The notes beneath the pieces were generated by a model. That model saw nothing but the letters and a program-made list of their open reading frames with translations, did not search any database and was not told where the DNA came from. The translations under genes and the position numbers were made by a program. Below, in pieces: positions 1-9,011 of a stretch of 35,831 nt of DNA (the first letter of the stretch is position 1; the number at the start of each line of letters is the position of its first letter). This DNA is from an uncultured Saprospiraceae bacterium (GTDB taxonomy: Bacteria > Bacteroidota > Bacteroidia > Chitinophagales > Saprospiraceae). The stretch covers positions 1-35,831 of the forward strand of contig CALDYY010000123.1 of NCBI GenBank assembly GCA_937944245.1, read 5' to 3'.

Positions 1-138
1 TAATTACTGAAAACCAATATTTTATGAACCTGACTTCAGTAAGGCTTAGTCATTTAGCCCGCTAAATTCCCTCGCCTTCCTATTGTCAGAACCACAAACT
101 ATTGATTTTCACCTAAAGAAAATTTTTAAACAAGCTCT
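1..138. mobile_element. MITE-like repeat, copy 1 (left end cut by window)
   Basis: These bases match 23899-24036 with only three differences (positions 52, 102 and 113), so about 98% identity over 138 bp. The right end, TTTTTAAACAAGCTCT, is the inverted counterpart of the left end seen in the complete copy. The left terminal repeat lies outside the window. No intact transposase frame is present, so this is a non-autonomous element or deletion derivative of an insertion sequence. The family is not identified. Confidence 0.75.
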
Positions 139-283
139 AAAATCAATAAATGATGGAAAACGGTCAAAAATGAAAAATTTGCTTCACATTACTTTAATAT
201 ATGCTATATTTTTGCTTAACTTGCAGAATGTATATTTACTAAGAATCATAAAATCGCTAATTGCTCACTAATTAATTTACAAT

Positions 284-2599
284 ATGCAAAATTTTACAAA
301 CTTTTTAATGAAAAGTGCGCTATTACTATCTTTAGTAATGGCTTTATCTGGGCTGCAAGCCCAAACAGTTACCGTAGTAAAAGATGGTACAACGCTTGGA
401 CCTTTCGCACTTGTACCAGCGGCTTTTGGTACTCCTTTTCAGCGTTGTACATCTGCCTCCGCTGAGGCAGCTACTGGTGTTTCTGTTACTGGAACGACTT
501 TGGCTTGCGATTCTGTGGTCACTAACCTTACTGGCAAAATTGCCATCATTGACCGAGGTGTTTGTGAATTTAGCATCAAATGCTTGAATGCACAACGCGC
601 AGGTGCTGACTACATTATAGTAGTCAATAATAGTCCTGCTGCACCTATTACTATGGGAGTAGGCTCAGTAGGTACTCAAGTAACGGTACCTTGCTTTATG
701 GTTTCACAGGCAAATGGCGCAATTTTAAAAGCCAATGTAGAAGGTGGAATCTATACAATAGATAATTCCCCAACAGCTAAATTTGATACCACTGATGTGG
801 TGTTGTGGGGTGCAAATGGTGAAGGTGGCTTTGGCGGAGGATTAAATGACTGGACTGCTAACCCTATTTCTGCTGGCATTGGTTCTTTGGATTCAGCAAG
901 ATGGGTATGGTCTAGTGGTTCATCATCTGCACAAGGGTCTGTTATCAATTCACCAACTTCTTGTGATGGTGCTGCTTTGTTTGATGCTTTTGCACTCCAA
1001 GATTTAACTGCAAATCCTCCCTATCCGGATTTTACCACAGAACTTATTTCTCCTGTAATTGATGCGAGTAGCTTTGTAGGTAGTCAATTAAAATTTTATC
1101 AGTATTACATACGATTAAATGGTTCTGCCTTCTTGTCCTATAGTCTTGATGGGGGAGAAACATATAGCAACCCTATTCTAGTAACTACGGAAAATGTACT
1201 TACTGCACAGCAAAACAATGTAATTGGTACAGAAATAAAGAGAATTAATCTTCCACAGATTGATGGTCAGTCAAGTGTAAGAATCAAATTTACATTTGAT
1301 GGTGATTTTTACTTTTGGATAATTGATGACGTACAAATCATTCAAAGAGAAGCTAATAACTTAAGTGCCAACAGTTTTTTTGCTGTACCTATCAATGCAG
1401 TTACACCAATCAGTCAAGTAGAGCCTATTATTTTTCAAATAGATGTTGAAAATATTGGAGCGGTAGCACAGCAAAATGTGAATATAAACGTAACTATTTT
1501 TGACGTTACTATACCTGGAAATCCAGTGAGGGATACTGTATTTACTGCTAACTTAGCAGCCGCAACAATCGCTCCAGATTCTTTATTTGAGAATATTCCA
1601 TTTAGTGCAACTTTCACACCTACGAAAGTAGGAAACTACTTAGGCGTTTATACAGTAACAAGCGATGCAGAGGATTTTGACTTTTCGGATAATCAAAGAA
1701 CGTTTACATTCTCTGTGTCTGATTCTACTTTCTCAAAAGAATTTAGAGCTACTAGTTTAAATCGCCCTTCTAATGCTAACTGGGGTCAAAATGAACCGCG
1801 TTCTTGGGCTTACGGCAATTACTACTATGTAACTGATGGTAATTATTTCGCCACTAGTACAAGTTTCATAATTGGAGGTTCTGCTGAAAATAAGGGATTA
1901 GACTTAGCAGCAATTTTATACAAATGGACAGATACAAATCAAAATGGAAATGCAGAACCTGAAGAAAGAGAGTTTGTAGGTTTCGCACCTTATACTATTC
2001 AGGGTACTGAAACAGGTAACACGCTCGTAACAGTTCCTTTATTAGATTTAGATGATGAGCCAGTAAAATTAGAAGATAATACTGCCTATATAATGATGCT
2101 AGAATATCAAGTTGATAGAGTAGATGCTCCAATCGTTAACTTTGGTTTCAGTAATTTAATTGATTATAATTCTGCTGTATTCACAAGCCAAATAATTGGA
2201 AATCCTCGTTATGCAGCAATGTTGGGAATTGCTGGTAATCTTAGTGATGCAACTTACGGTTCAGTTGGTTTTGGACGTGGTACTGTTCCAGTAGTGAGGC
2301 TAAACATTCAACAAGCAGTGAATACTAAGAACTTAACTTTAGCTGAAAATAGCGTTCAAGTTTTTCCTAATCCAACGAGTGATTATGTAATCGTTGATTT
2401 AAACCTTGAGCAAAGCGCAAAAGAAGTAAGTATCTTGATTTTCGACATAACAGGAAAAGTAGTAAGCAGCAGAAAATACCAAAACTTAACAAAAGAAAAA
2501 TTGGAACTATCTGTTAATGAACTTGCTAATGGCGTTTATTTCTTAAATGTTTTCACGGAAGCAGGAAGAAAGACACAAAAATTAGTCATTCAACGTTAA
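284..2599 (+). CDS. Secreted PA-domain protein with T9SS sorting domain
   Basis: A 771-residue exported protein. Residues 1-26 form a signal peptide ending LSGLQAQ; an in-frame ATG at 308 would give a shorter but still functional signal. Residues about 50-155 resemble a protease-associated (PA) domain, with LTGKIAIIDRGVCEF and AGADYIIVVNN. A central beta-rich part follows, with a possible jelly-roll segment ending FWIIDDVQI and a CARDB-like stretch. The last about 85 residues are a type A T9SS C-terminal domain (VQVFPNPTSDYV ... GVYFLNVFTEAGRKTQKLVIQR). It is therefore predicted to cross the outer membrane by type IX secretion. No catalytic protease domain is visible, so PA here is probably an interaction module. 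Substrate unknown. A strong terminator follows the stop. Confidence 0.9.
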   Translation: MQNFTNFLMKSALLLSLVMALSGLQAQTVTVVKDGTTLGPFALVPAAFGTPFQRCTSASAEAATGVSVTGTTLACDSVVTNLTGKIAIIDRGVCEFSIKCLNAQRAGADYIIVVNNSPAAPITMGVGSVGTQVTVPCFMVSQANGAILKANVEGGIYTIDNSPTAKFDTTDVVLWGANGEGGFGGGLNDWTANPISAGIGSLDSARWVWSSGSSSAQGSVINSPTSCDGAALFDAFALQDLTANPPYPDFTTELISPVIDASSFVGSQLKFYQYYIRLNGSAFLSYSLDGGETYSNPILVTTENVLTAQQNNVIGTEIKRINLPQIDGQSSVRIKFTFDGDFYFWIIDDVQIIQREANNLSANSFFAVPINAVTPISQVEPIIFQIDVENIGAVAQQNVNINVTIFDVTIPGNPVRDTVFTANLAAATIAPDSLFENIPFSATFTPTKVGNYLGVYTVTSDAEDFDFSDNQRTFTFSVSDSTFSKEFRATSLNRPSNANWGQNEPRSWAYGNYYYVTDGNYFATSTSFIIGGSAENKGLDLAAILYKWTDTNQNGNAEPEEREFVGFAPYTIQGTETGNTLVTVPLLDLDDEPVKLEDNTAYIMMLEYQVDRVDAPIVNFGFSNLIDYNSAVFTSQIIGNPRYAAMLGIAGNLSDATYGSVGFGRGTVPVVRLNIQQAVNTKNLTLAENSVQVFPNPTSDYVIVDLNLEQSAKEVSILIFDITGKVVSSRKYQNLTKEKLELSVNELANGVYFLNVFTEAGRKTQKLVIQR

Positions 2600-2620
2600 G
2601 CGACAATAATTTAACGAGCT

Positions 2621-2667
2621 AAAAAGGAAAGGTGGTCAGTTTTAAACTGACCACCTTTCCTTTTTTA
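2621..2667 (+). terminator. Strong intrinsic terminator after the PA-domain gene
   Basis: A perfect 20-bp stem (2621-2640 with 2646-2665) encloses a 5-nt loop. It is A-rich on the left and ends in a T run on the right. It starts 21 bp after the stop of the T9SS protein. The A/T symmetry means it could also act on the opposite strand. Confidence 0.9.
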
Positions 2668-3177
2668 TACTATTTGATTAAAAGGTTTAATTGTAAAGTA
2701 TTGACAATGAATGCTTTATTAAGTAAAAGTATTTAATAGCAATATTATTCTAGGTTCTTGAATCCATGTAGATTGTGCTTGAGTAGGGTTATTGATTGGG
2801 CTACATTTGCATTGTATTTAATGAGAAGCTAAAGATGCACTACAGCAGACTTTAATGTTAAACGGATATAAGGGCTTTTCCCACTTTTCTCAAAAAACGA
2901 CAAAGATATTTAAGATGCACTACAGCAGACTTTAATGTTTCGTGGATTGAAAAAGCCCTTAATCCTTTTTTTATTTGCAGACTTTATTGTTAATGGATAT
3001 TAACTTCCACAAAGATAGTTTTTCCTTTGACTTTCGCAAGGGAAAGGCTGATTTATTTGTATTTATATAGAGATAGATTAACACTGTTAAAAAAATGAGT
3101 TCATAAAATCTTATAATTCGTCTATCTACAAATAAATTATTGAGTGCAGATTTAAAGCAACCAAAACACCAAAACAA
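2668..3177. other. 510-bp gene-free stretch with a local repeat cluster
   Basis: No convincing gene lies here. A minus-strand frame at 2971-3177 has no family signature and sits downstream of a terminator. The stretch holds the 28-bp direct repeats described separately, plus an imperfect inverted pair (2870-2880 AAGGGCTTTTC with 2949-2960 GAAAAAGCCCTT). A weak GGATT/AATCC hairpin before a T run lies at 2944-2972. The remainder shows nothing I can name. Confidence 0.5.
2832..3000. repeat. Intergenic direct repeats, 28 bp, 80-bp period
   Basis: The 28-mer beginning AAGATGCACTACAGCAGACT occurs identically at 2832-2859 and 2912-2939, exactly 80 bp apart. A degenerate third copy of its right half (GCAGACTTTATTGTTAATGG) begins at 2977. 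It shares the following GGATAT with copy 1, so copies 1 and 3 are similar beyond the core. Too few units and unequal spacing for a CRISPR. The origin could be local duplication or a dispersed genomic repeat. Confidence 0.7.
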
Positions 3178-3218
3178 AAAAGTCCCTACAAATTACATAT
3201 CAATTTATAGGGACTTTT
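3178..3218 (-). terminator. Intrinsic terminator of the coiled-coil membrane gene
   Basis: A 17-bp stem (3178-3194 with 3202-3218) with one mismatch and a 7-nt loop. On the minus strand it is followed by a T-rich run (TTTTTGTTTT). It lies 21 bp beyond the stop of the minus-strand gene at 3239. Confidence 0.8.
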
Positions 3219-3238
3219 GCTTTATAATTGAAAGCAGA

Positions 3239-4228
3239 TTATTTCAATTCAAAGTTACCTGCACCCGCTAAGAAGCCTTTGTTGTAAATCTGTACTTCAT
3301 ATTTGCCTTTCTCGAAAGGAATATTAGGTGTCCAATTCACACAAACATTTTCCTCTGATTTTGCATAATCTACTTGTGCAGATTTGGTGTAGCGCACTTT
3401 TTCTTTCGTTTCTTTGTTATCTAACATTCCTGAACCCAAATCTTCAACCGCTAAAGTTTCACCAATAGGATTGATAATGCGTACATAAAAGTTTTCTCTA
3501 CCACCATTAACTATATTGTTCACTGTGGTGTTAAAACAAATTTGCAAGTTATCAATGTCTTTAGCTTTATTCTGTTTTACTGCTTTACCACTACCTTTAG
3601 TTTTGTAGCCAGTAACTTGCAAACCTTGCACTTTAATGACCGATGCGATATCCACTTTTTCAGCTAGTTTTGTGTTTTCCATCGCTAATGCTTCACGCTC
3701 AGAAGACAAGGCGGCTTTTGCTGTACTTAGTTCTTCGGCTTCAAAAGATTTTTCTTGGAGAGAAATTCTTAAGGAGTCTGCCTTGCGGGATAGATTTACC
3801 GTTTGTCCTTTCAACGCCTCGTTCTCTGCTTTCAACTGATTAATTTGTGCCACATATTCTTGTGCTTGGTTTTTCAAACGTTGTGTCTCAGTTCTAGCTT
3901 GTGATAAGCTGCCATTGTCTCTCAAAAGACGGTCAATTCTGTTTTTTTGTTCTTGTAACTGATTTTTTTGTTCTTCGATAAGTGCATTTAGCTCATCGTT
4001 TGTTCCTTTCATTTGTTCTAGTTCGGATAATGCTTCGTAGTAGTCTTTTTCCAACTGCACTTTCAATTGCTCTGCCTCAGAAAGTTGAGTAGTTAGCTGC
4101 TGATTCTTTGCATCTTGCTTGGTTTTGTTGATTAACAAGAAGATATTTGTACCTAGTAGAAGCGCAATCACCACTGCTGCAATAGCGATTAATCGTTGTC
4201 TTGAGTTGCTTGAATTGTCTGTTGCCAT
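3239..4228 (-). CDS. Single-pass membrane protein with long coiled coil, unknown function
   Basis: 329 residues from the ATG at 4228. An upstream in-frame ATG at 4426 would overlap the divergent gene and add 66 low-complexity residues, so I reject it. Residues about 13-35 are a transmembrane helix (LIAIAAVVIALLLGTNIFLL) after a short polar N terminus. Residues about 40-200 form a charged, glutamine-rich coiled coil. The last about 110 residues are a beta-rich globular domain (ICFNTTVNNIVNGG ... VCVNWTPNIPFEKGKYEVQI). The topology suggests an inner-membrane anchor projecting a stalk and a binding head into the periplasm. I do not recognise the family; coiled-coil hits to SMC or ParA-like proteins would be misleading. 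Confidence 0.8.
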   Translation of the reverse strand: MATDNSSNSRQRLIAIAAVVIALLLGTNIFLLINKTKQDAKNQQLTTQLSEAEQLKVQLEKDYYEALSELEQMKGTNDELNALIEEQKNQLQEQKNRIDRLLRDNGSLSQARTETQRLKNQAQEYVAQINQLKAENEALKGQTVNLSRKADSLRISLQEKSFEAEELSTAKAALSSEREALAMENTKLAEKVDIASVIKVQGLQVTGYKTKGSGKAVKQNKAKDIDNLQICFNTTVNNIVNGGRENFYVRIINPIGETLAVEDLGSGMLDNKETKEKVRYTKSAQVDYAKSEENVCVNWTPNIPFEKGKYEVQIYNKGFLAGAGNFELK

Positions 4229-4382
4229 TTGAATTTGAAAATTTGAATTATCCTTAATTAATATATTTTCTTGATGCAAAAGTAGTATAAACCTAGCTAC
4301 AATGCTAGGGGTGTAAAGTAGGATTGAGTGAAAAGAGCCTTCTTGTCGTTGATTGTTTATTTTCATTAGGTAAATTACAAAA

Positions 4383-5129
4383 ATGGTAGAGCATATAGAC
4401 TTGTCAAAAACGTTATTCTTGGACATAGAAACAGTCTGTGAACAACCAGACTATTCGGCGTTGAGTGAAACTTTCCAAGAACTTTGGAAATTGAAGTGTC
4501 GCCAACTTGCTAGGCAGTATGATGTGCCAGTTGAAAACGAGCAAGCCGCTGAACTTTACATAGACAAAGCCGCCATATTTGCCGAATTTGGTAAAATCAT
4601 TTGTATTTCAGTGGGTGTACTACATAGAGATCATGAAGGGAAACTGGTGGTACGTTTAAAATCATTTGCTGGCGATGATGAGCGCAAGTTACTCTATGAT
4701 TTTGCGCAGCTCTTGCAGCAGCATTATGATAACCCTGCTACGCATAATCTTTGTGGACACAATATCAAGGAGTTTGATATTCCTTACATTTGTCGAAGAA
4801 TGATTGTTAACCAAGTGGCGTTACCACAGGCATTAAATTTGGCAGGAAAAAAACCTTGGGAAACCAAGCATTTGATAGACACTTTGGAACTTTGGAAGTT
4901 CGGTGATATGAAGCACTACACTTCTTTAAGTTTATTGGCTGCCGTACTTAACTTTCCCAGTCCCAAGAGCGATATTGATGGCAGTAAGGTAGGTAGAGTG
5001 TTTTGGGAGGAAGGCAATGTCGAAAGAATAGCTGCCTACTGCGAAAAAGATGTTGCAGCTACAGTGCAATTACTTTTGCGTTACAAAGGATTGCCTATTT
5101 TGGAAGAGGAACAAATCATCTCTGTATAA
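4383..5129 (+). CDS. DEDDy-type 3'-5' exonuclease related to the PolB exonuclease domain
   Basis: 248 residues. The three exonuclease motifs are visible: Exo I LFLDIETV (D14, E16), Exo II GHNIKEFDIPYI (N127, D132) and Exo III YCEKD (Y219, D223, the Y-x3-D form). These acidic residues bind two metal ions and remove nucleotides from 3' ends. It matches the predicted PolB-like 3'-5' exonuclease family (DNA_pol_B_exo2 type). That family is a stand-alone nuclease without a polymerase domain, and the length is typical. It is transcribed divergently from the coiled-coil membrane gene, with 154 bp between the starts. Its stop codon lies in the loop of a 14-bp hairpin. Role presumably DNA repair or nucleic-acid turnover; this is inference. 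Confidence 0.9.
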   Translation: MVEHIDLSKTLFLDIETVCEQPDYSALSETFQELWKLKCRQLARQYDVPVENEQAAELYIDKAAIFAEFGKIICISVGVLHRDHEGKLVVRLKSFAGDDERKLLYDFAQLLQQHYDNPATHNLCGHNIKEFDIPYICRRMIVNQVALPQALNLAGKKPWETKHLIDTLELWKFGDMKHYTSLSLLAAVLNFPSPKSDIDGSKVGRVFWEEGNVERIAAYCEKDVAATVQLLLRYKGLPILEEEQIISV

Positions 5130-5143
5130 AGATGATTTGTTCC
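5108..5143. terminator. Hairpin between convergent genes, overlapping a stop codon
   Basis: A perfect 14-bp stem (5108-5121 GGAACAAATCATCT with 5130-5143) has an 8-nt loop containing the exonuclease stop codon. There is no clear T run, so termination efficiency is uncertain. It separates two convergent genes 20 bp apart and may serve both strands. Confidence 0.6.
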
Positions 5144-5149
5144 AATGAA

Positions 5150-7969
5150 CTATAAACGTTGAATCAGTAGGACTAAAGAAAGCACGGTAGTTACTTGCGC
5201 TAAAGTGTCTCTCACGACTTGGCCCCAATTTACTGGTTCTCTTTCTGCCTCTAAAATGTTATCTTCCTCTTTAGGTGGCTTCACGCCAACCTTAATAATA
5301 GAACCGCGTTGCACTTTTGGATATATTCTTGCAATACCTAAATCAACTGTTCTTTCAATTCTTCCGTTAGGTTGCTCGACAGTAATTAAACTTCGCTTAC
5401 CATTATCGCTAATACCTGCCGCGTACTTATTCACATAGAACATAGCGCGCTTGCTAGCATGGTAAGGTACATCAATTTTACCGTCTAGCAAACGTTCAGG
5501 GTATAATTCTGGAGCCTTAGTCGCCCCTATAATACCAACGAGGTCTCTTTGCTCTGGAATAGTGATGATGTCGCCTTCTTTTAAGATTAAGTTCGACCTA
5601 GAGTTCTTATCTTTCATTACTTCATCAAGCTGGAAAATAACAAAACCGACATTATCCTCTTGACGGAAAAGTGTAGCTCCTTCTATGAATGCTCTATTGG
5701 TCAAACCACCAGCACGTTCGATGACAGAAAAAATACGTTCGTTGTAATCAAGTAAGGCGTAAGTTCCTGGAAACTTCACTTCGCCATCCAAACGAATGGT
5801 TTTAAATAGTTCAAAATTTGGCTTCCTACGAACGACAATCAAATCAAAAGGCTCAAGCCCAAAATCTATACCTGAAGTTAGTTCTAAATTTTCATTGATT
5901 TCTACCTGAGCCACCATAGTACGTGTTTCTTCTTCGCCAATAATTAAGCGAAAAACTTCAATTTGATTGGCGGCAGCCGATACCTTTAACCCACCTACTA
6001 AGGTGAGCGCATCTCTAAGTGTAAGACTTTTGTCATATTTTATAGTGCCTGGTGAGCGTACTTCACCTTGCACTTGTATTTGAAATTCATCCGTAAAAGT
6101 AGGATTTGCTAGAACCGAAATAGCATCAAAAGGCATAAGTGAAATGTTCTCTGCCGAGTTAGGACGCTCCATCACCTGCCGAACATTTACCCTGATATAG
6201 TCCACCTGCTTTAGATTGGTACGATTTTTCCTAATCAAGTACGCATAGTCGTTAGCTTCTGGGTCTAAGCCACCTGCCAGTAAAATAGCATCTTCTACTT
6301 TTAAATTTTCGCTGATATCGAAAGGAAATTCTATTGGATTACGCACTGCACCTGAAACACTTACTGTACCAAAATCAGCGTACTTGCTTTGCAAAAATAC
6401 AGTTACCTCATCTTCTGGTTGCAAGAGTAAATTATTTGCATCATTAGGATTAGCAACAGCTTCATCCAGATTTACTCTAATGTATTGTCTATTGCTATCC
6501 GTTCGTCTTCTTTTCACAAAAATGACATCTGTTCTAGCTTCTTTTTCGAGCAATGCCATTTTTACTAAGTCCAAAATGCGCATAGAATCTAACAATTCGT
6601 AAGTATTTGGTAACTGTACCGCTCCATTAATCTTAACGAAATTGTCAAATTCTTTTGGAATGACATTAATTATGATTTCATCGTTGTCTAAAATCGGGAA
6701 GTCTTGCTTTTTATCTTCTAGTTCTCTTAAATTAACATTGATAATGCGTTGGCGGTCATTCTCAAATCGCTTGATTTGAATGTTAGAACGATAAGCATTA
6801 GCATTTAAACCACCTGCATAATCAATCAATGCAAGCAGATTTTCTTTGTCGAGCAGTTCATATCTTAAAGGACGTTTTACTGCACCTCTTATACTTGCCA
6901 CTTTTCTAGCAGTTGGAATATATAAGAAATCATTTTGCTCCATAAAGAAATTATAAGCGATGGAAGGATTTTGCAAATATTCATACAAATCCAGCTTTTG
7001 GCGTTTGCCATCGGATTTGATGAGTTCAATATTTCTAAGGCTTCCAATATCGCTAGGTCCACCAGCGAATCGCAATGCACTAACTGCGTTATAAGTTGCT
7101 GGAATAGTAAAACTTCCTGGACTTATAACTTCCCCAACAATATTAATCGTAATTGTTCTCGCTACATCAAGCACTAATGAAAATTGACCTGGCGTAAATT
7201 GATACCGTTGTTGATAGTTTCTGATGAGTATTTGCTCTGCTTTTTCAATGGAAATCCCTTTCAGAAAGATAGGTCGCATGTAGGGCGGACGAATAAAACC
7301 ATCTGAAGCAATTTCGTATTTTTCATTCAATAAAGAATTACCAAAAATAGAAACAGTAACTTCATCTCCTACTCCTAAAATATAGGACTTAGGGGGCTTC
7401 ACATCATAGGATTTATTGATTTGTGGACTGTCTTTATCTCTGAACAATTGCTGTCCATAGATAACAGGTGGTGGTAATTTTTCTACATTGTTCTCCGCAA
7501 TTTTCTCCGCTACAGCTACCTCTACGGACTCTCCCTCGCGCACACTTTGCTCAATATCTTCGATAGCTTCGTCCACAATTTTTTCTATCTTTTGCTCGGA
7601 AGCATTAGTGTTGTCTAACTTATTTTGAATGGCTTCGGTAGGTGTTTTTGTTGAGGAAGGAGCATTATTAGACGTCGTTGTTGGTGGACTCATACGCTCC
7701 AACTCTGCAATTACTTCTTGAAAAATGCGTTGTATGCGAAGAGGGTCTTCATTGATAATAGTAGGGCTATTCAAATCAACGCCTTTCTCTTTCATTTTTG
7801 TAATTACTGTCGCTTCACTTAATCCTTTAGCTTTAATTTCTGCTCTTGCATTTTGTATAGCAGTATTAATTTGTTGTTGCTTGGAAAGGTCGGCAGCGGA
7901 AGGCGTTTGTGCATTTACCAACGTTACTGTTAAGCAAAAAAGCAACAGAAAAGAAATAATAATCTTCAT
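5150..7969 (-). CDS. Polysaccharide export protein, Poly_export plus multiple SLBB domains (Wza-like)
   Basis: 939 residues from the ATG at 7969, which places a good signal peptide (IIISFLLLFCLTVTLVNA) at the N terminus; longer in-frame starts add an unlikely leader. Residues about 20-165 are low-complexity and polar. A Poly_export domain starts near residue 195 (YILGVGDEVTVSIFG). About six SLBB-type repeats follow, each with an INGAV / VSGAVRNP / VQGEVRSPGT / LDGEVKFPGTYAL-like strand and an AGGL turn. A hydrophobic helix closes the protein (LAQVTTVLSLVLLIQRL). This is much longer than Wza (about 380), but such long multi-SLBB forms are usual in Bacteroidota. It should form or line an outer-membrane/periplasmic exit path for exopolysaccharide. 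It is the last gene of an operon with the epimerase and aminotransferase; no Wzc/Wzz partner is in view. Confidence 0.92.
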   Translation of the reverse strand: MKIIISFLLLFCLTVTLVNAQTPSAADLSKQQQINTAIQNARAEIKAKGLSEATVITKMKEKGVDLNSPTIINEDPLRIQRIFQEVIAELERMSPPTTTSNNAPSSTKTPTEAIQNKLDNTNASEQKIEKIVDEAIEDIEQSVREGESVEVAVAEKIAENNVEKLPPPVIYGQQLFRDKDSPQINKSYDVKPPKSYILGVGDEVTVSIFGNSLLNEKYEIASDGFIRPPYMRPIFLKGISIEKAEQILIRNYQQRYQFTPGQFSLVLDVARTITINIVGEVISPGSFTIPATYNAVSALRFAGGPSDIGSLRNIELIKSDGKRQKLDLYEYLQNPSIAYNFFMEQNDFLYIPTARKVASIRGAVKRPLRYELLDKENLLALIDYAGGLNANAYRSNIQIKRFENDRQRIINVNLRELEDKKQDFPILDNDEIIINVIPKEFDNFVKINGAVQLPNTYELLDSMRILDLVKMALLEKEARTDVIFVKRRRTDSNRQYIRVNLDEAVANPNDANNLLLQPEDEVTVFLQSKYADFGTVSVSGAVRNPIEFPFDISENLKVEDAILLAGGLDPEANDYAYLIRKNRTNLKQVDYIRVNVRQVMERPNSAENISLMPFDAISVLANPTFTDEFQIQVQGEVRSPGTIKYDKSLTLRDALTLVGGLKVSAAANQIEVFRLIIGEEETRTMVAQVEINENLELTSGIDFGLEPFDLIVVRRKPNFELFKTIRLDGEVKFPGTYALLDYNERIFSVIERAGGLTNRAFIEGATLFRQEDNVGFVIFQLDEVMKDKNSRSNLILKEGDIITIPEQRDLVGIIGATKAPELYPERLLDGKIDVPYHASKRAMFYVNKYAAGISDNGKRSLITVEQPNGRIERTVDLGIARIYPKVQRGSIIKVGVKPPKEEDNILEAEREPVNWGQVVRDTLAQVTTVLSLVLLIQRL

Positions 7970-8057
7970 AAACTCAGTATTTGCTAATGTTCTATTTGAT
8001 TTTGGATAATCATATTTTCTTGGATGGACAACATAAGACATTGCCCATCCAAGATTA

Positions 8058-9011
8058 TTAAGCATTTTGAGGTACTTTCACCTCTTCTTTAAAATATTCA
8101 AATGTTCGTTTTAAGCCTTCTGCTCTTGGTACTTTTGGTTCCCAACCTAGAATGGCTCTAGCTTTTGTAATATCGGGTTGACGAATTTTTGGGTCGTCAA
8201 TAGGCAAAGGTTTGTAAATAACCCTAGCTTTTGGATTTCCTACCAATGCGATTACTTCTTCTGCAAATGCTCCAATGGTAATCTCATCGGGATTGCCAAC
8301 ATTTACGGGCTGTGTGTAGTCGCTTAATAATAAGCGATAAATACCTTCTACCAAATCATCTACATAGCAAAAAGAGCGCGTTTGACCGCCATCACCAAAA
8401 ACAGTTAATCCTTCTCCACGAATCGCTTGCGAAAAAAATGCAGGTAGCACCCGTCCATCTTCCACGCGCATTCGAGGTCCGTAGGTATTGAAGATTCTAA
8501 CGATTCTCGTATCTACCTTATGGAAAGTATGATAAGCCATAGTAATGGCTTCCAAAAATCGTTTTGCCTCGTCATATACGCCTCTTGGTCCGATAGGGTT
8601 AACGTTGCCCCAGTATTCTTCGTATTGTGGATGCACCAATGGGTCGCCATAGACTTCCGAAGTAGAAGCCACTAGGATTCTAGCCTGCTTTGATTTCGCT
8701 ACGCCTAGCACGTTATGCGTACCTAAAGCACCTACTTTAAGCGTCTGAATAGGCATTTTTAAATAATCAATAGGGCTAGCAGGAGAAGCAAAGTGAAGAA
8801 TGTAATCTAGTTCGCTTGGAATGTGAATATACTTGGTAATGTCGTGGTAATAAAATTCAAATTCTTTCAGCGGAAATAAATGTTCAATGTTTTTCAAGCT
8901 GCCAGTGAGTAAGTTATCCATGCCAATTACATGATAACCCTCTTTAATCATGCGGTCGCAAAGATGCGAACCTAAAAAACCTGCTGCTCCTGTAATAAGT
9001 ACTCTTTTCAT
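8058..9011 (-). CDS. UDP-glucuronate decarboxylase-like NAD-dependent epimerase (SDR)
   Basis: 317 residues, an extended short-chain dehydrogenase. The NAD-binding glycines are in GAAGFLGSH (G8, G11, G14), with catalytic T117/S118/E119 in STSEVYGDP and Y146-x3-K150 in YDEAK. The segments [20 protein letters not shown] and [10 protein letters not shown] match UDP-xylose synthase, which oxidises and decarboxylates UDP-glucuronate to UDP-xylose. The S/T-E pair and ASPASP are the best family markers seen. It overlaps the upstream aminotransferase by 4 bp (ATGA), indicating translational coupling. With the SLBB exporter downstream, it likely supplies a pentose-type nucleotide sugar for a surface polysaccharide. 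A dTDP-glucose dehydratase is the main alternative and less likely. Confidence 0.88.
   Translation of the reverse strand: MKRVLITGAAGFLGSHLCDRMIKEGYHVIGMDNLLTGSLKNIEHLFPLKEFEFYYHDITKYIHIPSELDYILHFASPASPIDYLKMPIQTLKVGALGTHNVLGVAKSKQARILVASTSEVYGDPLVHPQYEEYWGNVNPIGPRGVYDEAKRFLEAITMAYHTFHKVDTRIVRIFNTYGPRMRVEDGRVLPAFFSQAIRGEGLTVFGDGGQTRSFCYVDDLVEGIYRLLLSDYTQPVNVGNPDEITIGAFAEEVIALVGNPKARVIYKPLPIDDPKIRQPDITKARAILGWEPKVPRAEGLKRTFEYFKEEVKVPQNA

Noticed and set aside
83-271. 62-codon plus-strand frame overlapping the first repeat
   Set aside because: It needs a TTG start inside the MITE end, has no family features and runs across the element boundary; best seen as chance.
2832-3000. Possible CRISPR array
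   Set aside because: Only two exact units and one partial, unequal spacing, and no cas genes in the window.
2971-3177. 68-codon minus-strand frame in the gene-free stretch
   Set aside because: It begins just past the terminator of the upstream minus-strand gene, overlaps the repeat cluster and has unremarkable low-complexity sequence.
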